From Paraburkholderia bryophila (lineage in GTDB: Bacteria > Pseudomonadota > Gammaproteobacteria > Burkholderiales > Burkholderiaceae): a stretch of DNA of 64,000 nucleotides. Location of the stretch: NCBI RefSeq assembly GCF_003269035.1, contig NZ_QLTK01000003.1, forward strand, positions 186,001 to 250,000, read 5' to 3'. A model generated the notes under the pieces. That model searched no databases and was not told the DNA's origin. It saw nothing but the letters and a program-made list of their open reading frames with translations. Made by a program: the position numbers and the translations under genes. Positions 8,676-20,351 of this stretch are shown here, piece by piece. The number at the start of each line of letters is the position of its first letter. The first letter of the stretch is position 1.

Positions 8676-9971
8676 CTAGAAGCGGTCCGCGCGCAGCGCC
8701 GCCAGCGTGTCCGCGGGCATGTCCGGCGTCTGAGCGGACATCAGATCGGCGATCAGTTTGCCCGCGCCGCAAGCCAGCCCCCAGCCCGCCGGGCCATGCC
8801 CGAGGTTGACGAAGAGGCGCGGATGCAGCGCGTTGCCGATCACCGGCAAGCCGTCGGGCGACAGCAGTTTGACGCCTTCCCACGGCAGCGCCGCCGAAAT
8901 TCGCGCGGCGCCCGGAATCCAGTCGTGCGTGGCCTGGCCGAGCAGCGCCAGCGCTTCCTTGGTCAGCGCTTCGCCGAGCGGCTTGTCGATCTGTGCGGCG
9001 CTCTGCAGCACCGCGCCGCCCGCAATCCGCAGCCGATGATTCATCCGGCTGATCGCAATCCGCTTGACCGCGTCGACGATCGCCAAGTGCGGCGCGCATT
9101 CTTCATGCGCGATCGGCGCGACCAGCGTGTGCAAACGCAGCGGATGCAGCGGCAGGCGCAGGCCGAGCGGGTCGAGCAGCGCGAGACTGCCGTGCCCGGC
9201 CGCCACGACGACCGCGTCCGCATGAATCACGTCGACCTCACGCGAACGCGACGACGCGCCCGGCCGCGGCGCCAGTTCCACCGACGCGCGCTGGCCTTCG
9301 AGACGGATTGCCGAGACTTCGCAGCCGAGCATGAACTGCACGCCGCCCTGGGTATCGAGCGTCTGCTTGAGCAGCTTGGCGAACAGCGGCGAGTTGGCCG
9401 TGCGTTCCTGATCGAACAGCACGCCGCCGGCGAACTCCGGCTCGGCGCGCACCGAATGCTCGAACGCGCTGCATTCGGCGGGCGTCAGCACGTGATGCGG
9501 CACTTCGTTCTGGCGCAGCAACTCGAGCGCCGGCTGGGTCTGCTCCCACTCCTGGGTGGAGCGCACCAGGTAAAGCAAACCGCTGGTCTGTTCGAATTCC
9601 AGGCCGAAGCGCGCCTCGACGTCGGCCATGGTTTCGCGCGACAGCTCGATCAGCGGACGCAGCCGGCCATACTGGCGGCTGAAGGCCTCGGGGTCCTGCA
9701 ACGTGGCGAGCTGTTTGACGAACTGGCGCGCCGGCCCGGTGAAGCCGGTCTTGCTGATCACGCCGTTTCTGGCGTTCTGCCGGCTCGCCATGAAGGTCGG
9801 GCCGAACCAGACGTCGAGCGGCGTGGGCAGCACGGTGCCGCCGTGGCCATAGGTCGCGCCTTGCGCCACCGTGGCGTGACGTTCGACCACGCAGACCCGA
9901 TGACCGGCCGCGCGCAATTGATAAGCGGTGGCGACGCCCGCAATCCCGCCGCCGATGACGATGACATCCAT
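8676..9971 (-). CDS. DadA-like FAD-dependent D-amino-acid dehydrogenase
   Basis: A 431-residue DAO-family flavoprotein. The N-terminal dinucleotide fold reads VIVIGGGIAGVATAYQL, followed by CVVERH, which binds FAD ribose. The C-terminus has the conserved GHGPAGWGLACGAGK. DadA family members oxidise D-amino acids (classically D-alanine) and pass electrons to the respiratory chain. No alanine racemase gene is adjacent, so the substrate is open. The start at 9971 (MDVIVIGG) puts the FAD fold at the very N-terminus, as in relatives; the longer frame adds 91 unlikely codons. Confidence 0.88.
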   Translation of the reverse strand: MDVIVIGGGIAGVATAYQLRAAGHRVCVVERHATVAQGATYGHGGTVLPTPLDVWFGPTFMASRQNARNGVISKTGFTGPARQFVKQLATLQDPEAFSRQYGRLRPLIELSRETMADVEARFGLEFEQTSGLLYLVRSTQEWEQTQPALELLRQNEVPHHVLTPAECSAFEHSVRAEPEFAGGVLFDQERTANSPLFAKLLKQTLDTQGGVQFMLGCEVSAIRLEGQRASVELAPRPGASSRSREVDVIHADAVVVAAGHGSLALLDPLGLRLPLHPLRLHTLVAPIAHEECAPHLAIVDAVKRIAISRMNHRLRIAGGAVLQSAAQIDKPLGEALTKEALALLGQATHDWIPGAARISAALPWEGVKLLSPDGLPVIGNALHPRLFVNLGHGPAGWGLACGAGKLIADLMSAQTPDMPADTLAALRADRF

Positions 9972-10297
9972 GTTCTGATTCGAATGGCCGACGGGACGCC
10001 GAAGCGGCGCGCTCCCGTTGAGCGTGACATGCGGCGCGCATTGCACGGCCTGACTCGTTGCCTCAGGCCGCTCGCGCCGATCTGGTGAAAGGGCGAATGA
10101 TAGCAGCCAAAGCGCTCGCGCGGCCACGCGGGCGGCACGCCGGAAAGCGTCGCGCGGCGCGCCGCGAGCGGCCCGAAAGCGCACCGGCAAGCCCGCCGGA
10201 AGCCCTTTCCCGGGGTATAATCTCGGACTTCCTTTCCGCCTCACGTCGCCTGCATGCGCGACTTCTCGGCATCACTGAGCGACGCAAAGTCAAGTCC
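9972..10297. promoter_or_regulatory. Divergent spacer between dadA-like gene and purL
   Basis: This 326-base region holds no gene I can support. A perfect -10 hexamer TATAAT lies at 10216-10221, 76 bases before the purL ATG, but no convincing -35 box sits 16-18 bases upstream of it. It is the best purL promoter candidate. I saw no purine (PurR-like) palindrome. Confidence 0.45.
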
Positions 10298-13200
10298 ATG
10301 GCCCACTTCTCGTGTTTCCCCGGCGCTTCGGCCCTCTCCGATTTCCGTCAAACCCGCCTGCTCGACACGCTCATGCGCATCGACCCGAACATCACCGGGG
10401 TGCGCGGGCAGTATCTGCACTTCGTCAACGCCCACAGCGAGCTGTCCGCTGAAGACACGGCGAAGATCGAAGCACTGATGCACTACGGCGATCCGCTCGA
10501 GGCAAGCAATGAGCGCGGCACGGCCGAAACCTTCCTCGTGGTGCCGCGTTTCGGCACGGTCTCGCCATGGGCCAGCAAGGCCACCGACATCGCGCATCTG
10601 TGCGGTCTCACGCAGGTGCGCCGGATCGAGCGCGGCGTCGAGTACACGGTCACGCTGAAGAGCGGCCTGCTGGGCGGCAAGAAGGCGCTTTCCGACGAAG
10701 CCCGCGCGGCCGTCGCCGCGGCGCTGCACGACCGCATGACCGAAAGCGTGTCGAGCTCGCGCGACCACGCGTTGCATCTGTTCGACGAACTGCCGGCCAA
10801 GCCGCTGCAAACCGTCGACGTGCTCGGCCACGGCCGCGGCGCGCTGGAAGCGGCGAACACGGAACTGGGCCTTGCACTCGCCGACGACGAAATCGACTAC
10901 CTGGTCGACGCGTTCACGAAGCTCGGCCGCAACCCGACCGACGTCGAACTGATGATGTTCGCGCAGGCCAACAGCGAACACTGCCGTCACAAGATTTTCA
11001 ATGCGGACTGGACTATCGACGGCGAGAAGCAGGACATCTCGCTGTTCAACATGATCCGCAATACCGAGAAGCTGAACCCGCAAGGCACGATCGTCGCGTA
11101 TTCGGACAACTCGGCGATCATGGCGGGCGGCATGGCCGAGCGCTGGTTCCCGCGTACGCCGGCCGAGCCCGGCGCGATGCCGGAGCACTATCGCCGTGGC
11201 GTCGAACTCACGCACACGCTGATGAAGGTGGAAACGCATAACCACCCGACCGCGATCTCGCCGTTCCCGGGCGCGTCCACCGGCTCGGGCGGTGAAATCC
11301 GCGACGAAGGCGCGACCGGTCGCGGCGCACGTCCCAAGGCGGGTCTGGCGGGCTTCACGGTGTCGAACCTGGCGTTGCCGGACGGCGTCGAGGCGTGGGA
11401 AAACGCGCGCGACGTCGCGCAGCCGCTCGCCCACCGCAATCCGGCCGAACAGCACGAAGCGTACGGCCGTCCGGACCGCATCGCGTCGCCGCTGCAAATC
11501 ATGATCGACGGTCCGCTCGGCGGCGCCGCGTTCAACAACGAATTCGGCCGGCCGAATCTGGGTGGCTATTTCCGCGCTTACGAGCAGAACGTCGCGGGTC
11601 TGGTGCGCGGCTATCACAAGCCGATCATGATCGCCGGCGGCATCGGCAATATCTCGGACCAGCACACGCATAAGCACGATCTGCCGGAAGGCTCGCTGCT
11701 GATCCAGATCGGCGGCCCCGGCATGCGGATCGGCATGGGCGGCGGCGCGGCGAGTTCCATGGCCACCGGCACCAATACTGCCGAGCTCGACTTCGACTCG
11801 GTGCAGCGCGGCAACCCCGAAATCGAACGCCGTGCGCAGGAAGTCATCAACGCGTGCTGGCAACTCGGCGACAAGAACCCGATTCTGAGCATTCACGACG
11901 TCGGCGCGGGCGGTTTGTCGAACGCGTTCCCGGAAGTGGTCGACGGCGCCGGCAAGGGCGCACTGTTCGATCTGCGCAAGATCCAGCTCGAAGAGAGCGG
12001 GCTGTCGCCGCGCGAAATCTGGTCGAACGAAGCGCAAGAACGTTACGTGCTGGCCATCGCGCCGGCCGATCTGCCGGCGTTCGAAGCCATGTGCCTGCGC
12101 GAACGCTGCCCGTTCGCGGTGATCGGCACGGCGACCGCCGAGCGTCAACTGAAGGTGATCGACTCCGCGCAGAACGCGGACAGCGCGCATCAGCCGGTCG
12201 ATATGCCGATGGAAGTGCTGCTCGGTAAGGCACCGCGCATGCATCGCGACGTCAAGCGGGTCGAGCAGAAGCTGGAACCGGTGGACGTCACCGGCATTGC
12301 GTTGCCGGACGTCGCGGTCAGTGTGCTGCGTCACCCCACGGTCGCGAGCAAGTCGTTCCTGATCACCATCGGCGATCGTTCGGTGGGCGGCACGACCGCG
12401 CGCGACCAGATGGTCGGTCCGTGGCAAGTGCCGGTGGCCGACGTCGCGATCACCACGATGGATTACGCGGGCTTCCGCGGCGAAGCGATGACCATGGCCG
12501 AGCGCACGCCGCTCGCCGTGATCGACGCGCCGGCGTCGGGCCGCATGGCAGTCGGCGAGGCGGTGACCAACATCGCGGCGGCGCCGATCGCATCGCTCGA
12601 CAAGCTCAAGCTGTCGGCGAACTGGATGGCCGCGTGCGGCGCGGCCGGCGAAGACGCCGCGCTGTACGACACGGTCAAGGCGATCGGCATGGAACTGTGC
12701 CCGGCGCTCGGCATCAGCATTCCGGTCGGTAAAGATTCGCTGTCCATGCGCACCAAGTGGGAAGACCACGGTGTCGCCAAAGAGGTGGTCGCGCCGGTCT
12801 CGCTGATCATCTCGGCATTTGCGCCGGTTGAAGACGTGCGCAAGCATCTCACGCCGCAACTGCGTCGTGCGAACGGTACCGACGGCGTGGGCGACTCGGT
12901 GCTGATCGCGATTGATCTGGGCCGTGGCCAGCATCGTCTGGGCGGCAGTATTCTCGCGCAGGTCACGCAGCAGGTCGGCGACACGGTGCCGGACGTCGAC
13001 GATCCGGACGATCTGAAGCGTTTCTTCGCCGCGATCCAGGCGCTGAATCAACAAGGCAAGCTGCTTGCGTACCACGACCGCTCGGACGGCGGCCTGTGGG
13101 CCACAGTGTGCGAAATGGCGTTCGCGGGTCACGTGGGCGTGTCGCTGAACGTCGACATGCTGGTGCTCGATCCTAACCACGAATCCGATTACGGCGATGC

Positions 13201-14386
13201 GAAAGACTGGGCCAAACAGACCAGCGGCCGTCGCGAAGACCGCACGATCCGCGCGCTGTTCAACGAAGAACTCGGCGCGGTGATTCAGGTGCGGGCAACG
13301 GACCGCGACGCCGTGCTCGCCGCATTGCGCGAACACGGTCTGTCGGCGTGCTCGCATGTGATCGGCAAGCTCAACGAGCGCGACACGATCGAAATCTATC
13401 GCGACGCGAAGAAGATCTACGAAGCGCCGCGCACCGAGCTGCATCGCACTTGGAGCGAAGTGAGCTGGCGTATCTCGCGTCTGCGTGACAACCCGGCTTG
13501 CGCCGACGCCGAATACGACATGCTGTCGGACGCGGCCGATCCGGGCATGACGCCGGTCTTGAGCTTCGATCCGAAAGAAGACGTGGCCGCGCCGTTCGTC
13601 GGCAAGGGCGCGCGTCCGCGTGTCGCGATCCTGCGTGAGCAGGGCGTCAACTCGCACCTCGAAACCGCCTACGCATTCGACCGCGCCGGCTTCGACGCGC
13701 ACGACGTGCACATGAGCGACCTGCTGGCGGGCCGCGCCAATCTGGCGGATTTCGCCGGGGCGGTGGCGTGTGGCGGCTTCTCGTACGGCGACACGCTCGG
13801 CGCCGGCGAAGGCTGGGCGAAGGCGATCCGTTTCAACGCGCAACTGGCCGACATGTTCGCCGCGTTCTTCGGTCGCGAAGACACGTTCGCGCTGGGCATC
13901 TGCAACGGTTGCCAGATGATGAGCAGCCTCGCGTCGATGATTCCGGGCGCGGAAGCCTGGCCGAAGTTCACGCGCAACAAGTCGGAGAAATTCGAGGCGC
14001 GCTTCTCGCTGGTCGAAGTGCAGGCTTCGCCGTCGATCTTCTTCAACGGCATGGAAGGCTCGCGCATTCCGGTGGCGATCGCCCATGGCGAAGGCTACGC
14101 GGACTTCTCGCAGCAGGGCGACGCGTCGAAGGTGGCGGTTGCCATGCGCTTTGTCGATCACCGTGGTCAGGCGACCGAGCAGTATCCGTTCAACCCGAAC
14201 GGTTCGCCGGACGGCATCACGTCGGTCACCACGCCGGACGGCCGCTTCACCGTGCTGATGCCGCACACCGAGCGCGTGCATCGCGCGGTGCAGATGAGCT
14301 GGCATCCGGAAGGCTGGGGCGAAGGCAGCACGGACGCAAGCCCGTGGATGCGCGTGTTCCAGAACGCCCGCCGCTGGTTGGGTTGA
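10298..14386 (+). CDS. purL: Phosphoribosylformylglycinamidine synthase (large, fused form)
   Basis: A 1,362-residue cytosolic enzyme of de novo purine synthesis, converting FGAR to FGAM with ATP and glutamine. This is the fused proteobacterial form: an N-terminal PurS-like region, two PurM-type ATP-binding halves ([11 protein letters not shown] and [15 protein letters not shown] mark the first), and a C-terminal glutamine amidotransferase. The amidotransferase nucleophile is Cys1202 in GICNGCQMM, and its His/Glu pair is [11 protein letters not shown] near the end. The start at 10298 (MAHFSCFPG) is chosen because the 80 codons before it look like spacer. The opposite strand carries an unbroken 1,412-codon frame that I treat as a shadow. 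Confidence 0.97.
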   Translation: MAHFSCFPGASALSDFRQTRLLDTLMRIDPNITGVRGQYLHFVNAHSELSAEDTAKIEALMHYGDPLEASNERGTAETFLVVPRFGTVSPWASKATDIAHLCGLTQVRRIERGVEYTVTLKSGLLGGKKALSDEARAAVAAALHDRMTESVSSSRDHALHLFDELPAKPLQTVDVLGHGRGALEAANTELGLALADDEIDYLVDAFTKLGRNPTDVELMMFAQANSEHCRHKIFNADWTIDGEKQDISLFNMIRNTEKLNPQGTIVAYSDNSAIMAGGMAERWFPRTPAEPGAMPEHYRRGVELTHTLMKVETHNHPTAISPFPGASTGSGGEIRDEGATGRGARPKAGLAGFTVSNLALPDGVEAWENARDVAQPLAHRNPAEQHEAYGRPDRIASPLQIMIDGPLGGAAFNNEFGRPNLGGYFRAYEQNVAGLVRGYHKPIMIAGGIGNISDQHTHKHDLPEGSLLIQIGGPGMRIGMGGGAASSMATGTNTAELDFDSVQRGNPEIERRAQEVINACWQLGDKNPILSIHDVGAGGLSNAFPEVVDGAGKGALFDLRKIQLEESGLSPREIWSNEAQERYVLAIAPADLPAFEAMCLRERCPFAVIGTATAERQLKVIDSAQNADSAHQPVDMPMEVLLGKAPRMHRDVKRVEQKLEPVDVTGIALPDVAVSVLRHPTVASKSFLITIGDRSVGGTTARDQMVGPWQVPVADVAITTMDYAGFRGEAMTMAERTPLAVIDAPASGRMAVGEAVTNIAAAPIASLDKLKLSANWMAACGAAGEDAALYDTVKAIGMELCPALGISIPVGKDSLSMRTKWEDHGVAKEVVAPVSLIISAFAPVEDVRKHLTPQLRRANGTDGVGDSVLIAIDLGRGQHRLGGSILAQVTQQVGDTVPDVDDPDDLKRFFAAIQALNQQGKLLAYHDRSDGGLWATVCEMAFAGHVGVSLNVDMLVLDPNHESDYGDAKDWAKQTSGRREDRTIRALFNEELGAVIQVRATDRDAVLAALREHGLSACSHVIGKLNERDTIEIYRDAKKIYEAPRTELHRTWSEVSWRISRLRDNPACADAEYDMLSDAADPGMTPVLSFDPKEDVAAPFVGKGARPRVAILREQGVNSHLETAYAFDRAGFDAHDVHMSDLLAGRANLADFAGAVACGGFSYGDTLGAGEGWAKAIRFNAQLADMFAAFFGREDTFALGICNGCQMMSSLASMIPGAEAWPKFTRNKSEKFEARFSLVEVQASPSIFFNGMEGSRIPVAIAHGEGYADFSQQGDASKVAVAMRFVDHRGQATEQYPFNPNGSPDGITSVTTPDGRFTVLMPHTERVHRAVQMSWHPEGWGEGSTDASPWMRVFQNARRWLG

Positions 14387-14406
14387 AGCTGAGATCGAGC
14401 AGAAAC

Positions 14407-14434
14407 AAAAAACCGCCCTCGGGCGGTTTTTTTT
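14407..14434 (+). terminator. Intrinsic terminator of purL
   Basis: CCGCC (14413-14417) pairs with GGCGG (14422-14426) around CTCG, extended by As on the left and eight Ts on the right. Confidence 0.88.
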
Positions 14435-14474
14435 CACGCTGAGCAAAACGTAAAACAACCAGGTCATCAAAGCA

Positions 14475-14500
14475 AACAAGCCGCCCGAGGGCGGCTTGTT
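14475..14500 (-). terminator. Intrinsic terminator of the ppiC-side genes
   Basis: AACAAGCCGCC (14475-14485) pairs perfectly with GGCGGCTTGTT (14490-14500). It sits 41 bases after the purL terminator and just past the stop of the minus-strand parvulin gene, whose transcript it probably ends. Confidence 0.75.
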
Positions 14501-14532
14501 CGTTTCGATCAGTAGGCTAGCAAAGAGCCCGC

Positions 14533-15312
14533 TTATTGAATCTTCGCGTTCTTACGCAGACCTTCTTCGAACGCTTGCAGCTTTTCCTGCTGGATCTGCT
14601 GCACGATCTGCGGGCGCACCTGTTCCAGCGGCGGCGGCGTGATGGCGCGCGTATCGTCGAGGCGAATGATGTGCCAGCCGAATTGCGTATGCACCGGCGT
14701 GTCGGTCATCTGGCCTTTCTGCAGATGCGTGGCCGCGTCCGCGAATTCAGGCACATAAGCCTTCGGGTCCGACCAGTCCAGGTCGCCGCCGTTCTTGCCC
14801 GATCCCGGGTCTTTCGAGTATTGCTTGGCCAGATCTTCGAAGCTTGCGCCGGCCTTGATCTTCGCGATCAGGTCCTTGGCCTGCTGTTCGTTGTCCACCA
14901 GGATGTGGTGCAGGTGATATTCCTTGCCGCCCGCATCTTTGATCAGCGCGTTGTAACGCGCGGTGACTTCGGCGTCGCTCGGCGTGTTGTTCTTCACGAA
15001 ATCTTCGATCAGCGCGCGCAGCACCACGGTTTGTTGCGCGACGGCGATCTGCGCCTTGATGTCCGGACGATTCGGCAGGCCGCGACGCAGGGCTTCCTGC
15101 ATCAGGATTTCACGGTTCACCAGTTCTTCGCGCACGGCCGTTTGAAGTTGCGGCGTGTTTTGCTGGCCTTGATGCACCAGTTGTTCGATCAGCGCGTCGG
15201 CGCGTGCTTTCGGAATCGGCGTGCCGTTCACGACTGCGATGTTCTGTGCAAATGCAGGTGCGGCCGCGAACGCAGCCAGCAATACCCAAAGGTGGGTTTT
15301 CTTCAAGGTCAT
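14533..15312 (-). CDS. Secreted parvulin-type peptidyl-prolyl isomerase
   Basis: A 259-residue periplasmic foldase. A cleavable signal peptide (LWVLLAAFAAAPAFAQ) is followed by a SurA-like N-terminal helical region and one parvulin domain at about residues 130-225, seen as YHLHHILV, GGDLDW and FGWHIIRL. The C-terminus is helical and charged. This differs from PpiD upstream, which is membrane-anchored and 645 residues long. The start at 15312 (MTLKKTHLW) begins directly at the signal peptide. Only ten bases separate it from the bolA-like stop, and yciB follows upstream, so the three probably form one transcript. Confidence 0.93.
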   Translation of the reverse strand: MTLKKTHLWVLLAAFAAAPAFAQNIAVVNGTPIPKARADALIEQLVHQGQQNTPQLQTAVREELVNREILMQEALRRGLPNRPDIKAQIAVAQQTVVLRALIEDFVKNNTPSDAEVTARYNALIKDAGGKEYHLHHILVDNEQQAKDLIAKIKAGASFEDLAKQYSKDPGSGKNGGDLDWSDPKAYVPEFADAATHLQKGQMTDTPVHTQFGWHIIRLDDTRAITPPPLEQVRPQIVQQIQQEKLQAFEEGLRKNAKIQ

Positions 15313-15322
15313 CGGAAGGTTC

Positions 15323-15643
15323 CTAGCGGGGCAACAAAGCGAATTCTTCGGGCGTATACGCCGTGATTGCAAGGGCATGAATGCCGCGCTGCATGGCATC
15401 GGCCAGCGCATCATACACCATGCGATGCCGCGCCACGCGGGCCTTGCCGGCGAATGCGGCGGCCACGATCGTGACACTGAAATGACCGCCGGCCGAGGCG
15501 CCGGCGTGGCCCGCGTGCTGCGCGCTGTCGTCGGTGATGGTGATCGACGCGACCGGCGCGAGCGCGGCGCCGAGGCGCGCTTCGATCAGCGCGGCGCGCT
15601 CCGCGGTGGTGGCGTGCATGAAAACATTGGTGTCGGCGGTCAT
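15323..15643 (-). CDS. BolA family protein
   Basis: A 106-residue BolA-fold protein, recognised from GGHFSVTIVAAAFAGK and VARHRMVYDAL. BolA proteins pair with monothiol glutaredoxins in [2Fe-2S] trafficking, and some act as morphology regulators; which applies here is not visible. The conserved His of the RHRMVY segment is present. Its start codon lies one base from the yciB stop, suggesting translational coupling. Confidence 0.9.
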   Translation of the reverse strand: MTADTNVFMHATTAERAALIEARLGAALAPVASITITDDSAQHAGHAGASAGGHFSVTIVAAAFAGKARVARHRMVYDALADAMQRGIHALAITAYTPEEFALLPR

Positions 15644-15644
15644 G

Positions 15645-16175
15645 TCATTCTTCCTTCATGTACTTCGACAGCCACAAGCTCTGTCCGACGATAAACACCA
15701 CGAGACAACCGGTCGCGCCGAACAGCTTGAAATTGACCCATTGGTCGGTGCTGTAGTGGTACGCGACGAACAGATTGACGAGCCCGAGCAGCACGAAAAA
15801 GATCGCCCACACCACGCTCAGCTTGCCCCAGATCGCGTGCGGCAGCGTGATCTGCTTGCCCATCATCGCTTCGATCAGGTTCTTGTTGAAGGCCAGTTGC
15901 GAGACGATCAGCGCGACGGAAAACGCCCAGTACAGCACGGTGGGTTTCCATTTGATGAAGGTGTCGTTATGCAGCACGAGCGTCGCGCCGCCGAACACGG
16001 TGACGACGCCGAGGCTCACCCACAGCATCGGATCGACCTTGCGGTGGCGGAACGCCACCCACGCGATCTGCACCAGCGTGGCGACGATCGCCACTGCCGT
16101 CGCCGTGAAAATGCCCCAGATCTTGAAGGCGACGAAGAACAGGATGATCGGGAACAGATCGAACAGGAATTTCAT
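15645..16175 (-). CDS. yciB: Inner-membrane protein YciB (septation protein A family)
   Basis: A 176-residue integral membrane protein that is almost entirely hydrophobic, with about five transmembrane segments. The N-terminus [18 protein letters not shown] is characteristic of the YciB/IspA-of-Shigella family, as is the C-terminal WVNFKLFG. YciB influences septation and envelope integrity and interacts with cell-division and elongation proteins in enterics. The start at 16175 is supported by the family N-terminus; the ORF extension to 16652 overlaps msrB antisense and is spurious. Confidence 0.93.
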   Translation of the reverse strand: MKFLFDLFPIILFFVAFKIWGIFTATAVAIVATLVQIAWVAFRHRKVDPMLWVSLGVVTVFGGATLVLHNDTFIKWKPTVLYWAFSVALIVSQLAFNKNLIEAMMGKQITLPHAIWGKLSVVWAIFFVLLGLVNLFVAYHYSTDQWVNFKLFGATGCLVVFIVGQSLWLSKYMKEE

Positions 16176-16288
16176 TATCTGGTCGGGAATTCGCAGAAGG
16201 AGTCGAGGAATGAGGGACGCGGCGCGAAACGGCCGGCAGGTGCCTGCAACGCAGGCCCCGCCGGCAATGCGTCGGACTCCGCGCTGCG

Positions 16289-16720
16289 TTACTTGGGCTC
16301 GAATTGTAACGCAGCCGAATTGATGCAGTAACGCAGACCCGTCGGCGCCGGGCCGTCTTCGAACACGTGGCCCAGATGCGCGCCGCAGTTCTTGCATTGC
16401 ACTTCGATGCGCAGCATGCCGTGCGTGCGGTCGGTTTTCTCGGCGATCACTTCGCCGTTGATCGGCTTGAAGTAGCTCGGCCAGCCGCAGCCGGCGTCGA
16501 ACTTGGTGTCGGATTCGAAGAGCGGCGTGCCGCAGCACACGCAGTCGTAAATGCCGCGGTCCCAGTGGTCGTGATAGCGGCCGGTGAACGGGCGCTCGGT
16601 GGCCGCGTGGCGCGTCACCTGGTATTCGACGTCGGAGAGCTGCGCGCGCCACTCGGCGTCGTCTTTCTGCACGGCGGGGACGTCGGGCGCGTTGGGGTTG
16701 AGGTCGTCGGGCTTGTTCAT
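16289..16720 (-). CDS. msrB: Peptide-methionine (R)-S-oxide reductase
   Basis: A 143-residue cytosolic repair enzyme that reduces methionine-R-sulfoxide in proteins. Two CxxC pairs (CVCC and CKNC) form the structural zinc site. The catalytic cysteine lies in [11 protein letters not shown] near the C-terminus, and the substrate-binding GWPSYFKPI is intact. Length is normal for a stand-alone MsrB; msrA is not adjacent. It is followed by the yciB-bolA-parvulin group after 113 bases and preceded by selO, another redox-linked gene. Confidence 0.96.
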   Translation of the reverse strand: MNKPDDLNPNAPDVPAVQKDDAEWRAQLSDVEYQVTRHAATERPFTGRYHDHWDRGIYDCVCCGTPLFESDTKFDAGCGWPSYFKPINGEVIAEKTDRTHGMLRIEVQCKNCGAHLGHVFEDGPAPTGLRYCINSAALQFEPK

Positions 16721-16805
16721 GGTCGGGGTTCCTGTCTCGGGGCTTGTTTTGGGGACGGCACTAGGTCAGGTTGCGTTCATGCGAATGACGGCAGGCTGCG
16801 GCGGG

Positions 16806-18362
<1,557 letters not shown>

Positions 18363-18460
18363 GTTGAGCGCCTCTGGATTAACCGATATTGTAAGTCCGC
18401 GCCAGCGGCGCTGCAGGCTGGCTTCCCATTGACGCAACCAGAACGAGGAGACCTCTCTTT

Positions 18461-20143
18461 ATGACGACGTCGCTGCCCGGACAGATGATGGACGTGCCGC
18501 TCACCGTATCCTCGTTGCTCGCGCATGCCGCGCGGCATTTCGGCGGCACCGAAATCGTGTCGCGGCGTATCGAAGGCGACCTGCATCGCTACACCTACCG
18601 CGAATGCGAAAAACGCGCGAAGCAGCTCGCGCAGGCGCTGATCGCGCTAGGCGTGGAGCCCGGCGAACGGGTGGCGACGCTGGCCTGGAACGGCTACCGG
18701 CATCTCGAGGCGTATTACGGCACGACCGGTTTCGGCGCCGTGTGCCACACGATCAATCCGCGGCTCTTTCCCGATCAGATCGCCTACATCGTCAATCACG
18801 CCGACGACGCCTACGTGATGTTCGACGCCCCCTTCGCGCCGCTGGTCGACGCGCTCGCGCCGCAGTGCCCGAAAGTGCGCGGCTGGATCGCGCTCGCCGA
18901 CGAAGCGCATCTGCCGGTCATGCAAACGCCGGTGCTCGGTTACGAAACGCTGCTCGACGCACAGGACGGCAACTTCGCGTGGCCCGAGCTCGACGAGCGC
19001 CAGGCGTCGTACCTTTGCTATACGTCCGGCACCACGGGCAATCCGAAGGGCGCGCTGTACTCGCATCGCTCGACGGTGCTGCATGCATTCGGCGCGGCCT
19101 TGCCCGATGCCATGAGTCTGTCCGCGCGCGACGCCGTGCTGCCGGTCGTGCCGATGTTCCATGTGAACGCATGGGGCATTCCGCACAGCGCGCCATTGAC
19201 CGGCGCGAAGCTGGTGTTCCCCGGTAAGGACCTCGACGGCAAATCGCTGTACGAGTTGATGGAGAGCGAACGCGTCACGTATTCCGCCGGCGTGCCGACC
19301 GTATGGCTCGGTTTGCTGAACTATCTGCGCGAGGCAGGGGTGCGGTTTTCGTCGTTGAATCGCACGGTGATCGGCGGCTCGGCGTGCCCGCCGGCCATGC
19401 TGCGCGCGTTCGAGGACGACTACGGCGTGCAGGTGATTCACGCATGGGGCATGACTGAAATGTCGCCGCTCGGCACGCTGTCGAAACTGACGTGGGAGCA
19501 ATCGCAACGTCCGCTCGCCGAGCAGCGCAAATCGCTGGAGAAGCAGGGCCATGTGCTGTACGGGGTCGACATGAAGATCGTCGGCGAAGACGGTCGGGAG
19601 TTGCCTTGGGACGGGGTCGCGTTCGGCGATCTGCATGTGCGTGGACCGTGGGTGATCGACCGGTATTTCCGCAAGGACGACTCGCCGCTGATTGACGGCT
19701 GGTTTCCCACCGGCGACGTCGCGACGATCGACCGCGACAGTTTTCTGAACATCACCGATCGTTCGAAAGACGTGATCAAGTCCGGCGGCGAATGGATCAG
19801 TTCGATCGACGTCGAGAACGTCGCGATCGCGCATCCGGCGGTCGCCGAAGCGGCCTGCATCGCCTGCGCGCATCCGAAATGGACCGAGCGGCCGCTGCTG
19901 GTGGTCGTCAGGCGCGCGGGTTTCGACGTGACGCGCGAGGAACTGCTCGCGTTCTACGACGGCAAGGTGGCGAGATGGTGGATTCCCGACGACGTCGTCT
20001 TTGTCGACGAACTGCCGCACACGGCCACCGGCAAATTGCAGAAACTGAAACTGCGCGATCAGTTCCGCGACCACGTGCTGCCGTCGGCGTTGGAAGACCA
20101 GAAGGATTGTCCGCTGGTTAGGGGAAACCCCGCCCAACAGTAA
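18461..20143 (+). CDS. AMP-forming fatty acyl-CoA ligase
   Basis: A 560-residue acyl-CoA synthetase of the ANL superfamily. The P-loop-like motif [16 protein letters not shown] is at about residues 186-201. The adenylate-binding [10 protein letters not shown] and TGDVATID motifs follow, and the C-terminal catalytic lysine is in [11 protein letters not shown] near 524. Such enzymes activate a fatty or similar carboxylic acid to the CoA ester using ATP. Close relatives are annotated both as medium/long-chain ligases and as DmdB-type 3-methylthiopropionyl-CoA ligases, so chain length is uncertain. The ribosome-binding GAGGAG lies in a small palindrome (GAGG-AGA-CCTC). First of a probable beta-oxidation operon. 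Confidence 0.92.
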   Translation: MTTSLPGQMMDVPLTVSSLLAHAARHFGGTEIVSRRIEGDLHRYTYRECEKRAKQLAQALIALGVEPGERVATLAWNGYRHLEAYYGTTGFGAVCHTINPRLFPDQIAYIVNHADDAYVMFDAPFAPLVDALAPQCPKVRGWIALADEAHLPVMQTPVLGYETLLDAQDGNFAWPELDERQASYLCYTSGTTGNPKGALYSHRSTVLHAFGAALPDAMSLSARDAVLPVVPMFHVNAWGIPHSAPLTGAKLVFPGKDLDGKSLYELMESERVTYSAGVPTVWLGLLNYLREAGVRFSSLNRTVIGGSACPPAMLRAFEDDYGVQVIHAWGMTEMSPLGTLSKLTWEQSQRPLAEQRKSLEKQGHVLYGVDMKIVGEDGRELPWDGVAFGDLHVRGPWVIDRYFRKDDSPLIDGWFPTGDVATIDRDSFLNITDRSKDVIKSGGEWISSIDVENVAIAHPAVAEAACIACAHPKWTERPLLVVVRRAGFDVTREELLAFYDGKVARWWIPDDVVFVDELPHTATGKLQKLKLRDQFRDHVLPSALEDQKDCPLVRGNPAQQ

Positions 20144-20289
20144 ATTGAACGAGCGTGCTTTTTTGTGTATTCTGCCTGCTGACCCCGGTGAACCGGTCGG
20201 CGAGCCGGTCACGCCGAGCCAGTGCGTGACCCACGCGCCGGCAACGAGCGGAAACAAGCGGACAATGATCCGTCCCGGTGAACCGGACG

Positions 20290-20310
20290 GGCGGCGCAGC
20301 GTGCGCCGCC
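20290..20310 (+). repeat. GC-rich hairpin in the ligase-fadB spacer
   Basis: GGCGGCGCA (20290-20298) and TGCGCCGCC (20302-20310) form a perfect nine-pair stem with a three-base loop, 41 bases before the next ATG. No T-run follows, so it is not a standard terminator. It could set mRNA stability or slow ribosome entry between the two genes. Confidence 0.5.
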
Positions 20311-20351
20311 TCAACCGCAACATGGCATGAATCGCATGGAGGCAGGCAGAG

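Noticed and set aside
10241..14479. Unbroken 1,412-codon frame on the strand opposite purL
   Set aside because: GC-rich codon bias removes stops from the antisense frame. The translation is an Arg/His/Asp-rich composition without domains, and purL is certain.
20145..20330. Small 61-codon gene between the acyl-CoA ligase and the fadB-like gene
   Set aside because: It starts two bases after the ligase stop without a ribosome-binding site and reads through a GC-rich hairpin; composition is spacer-like.
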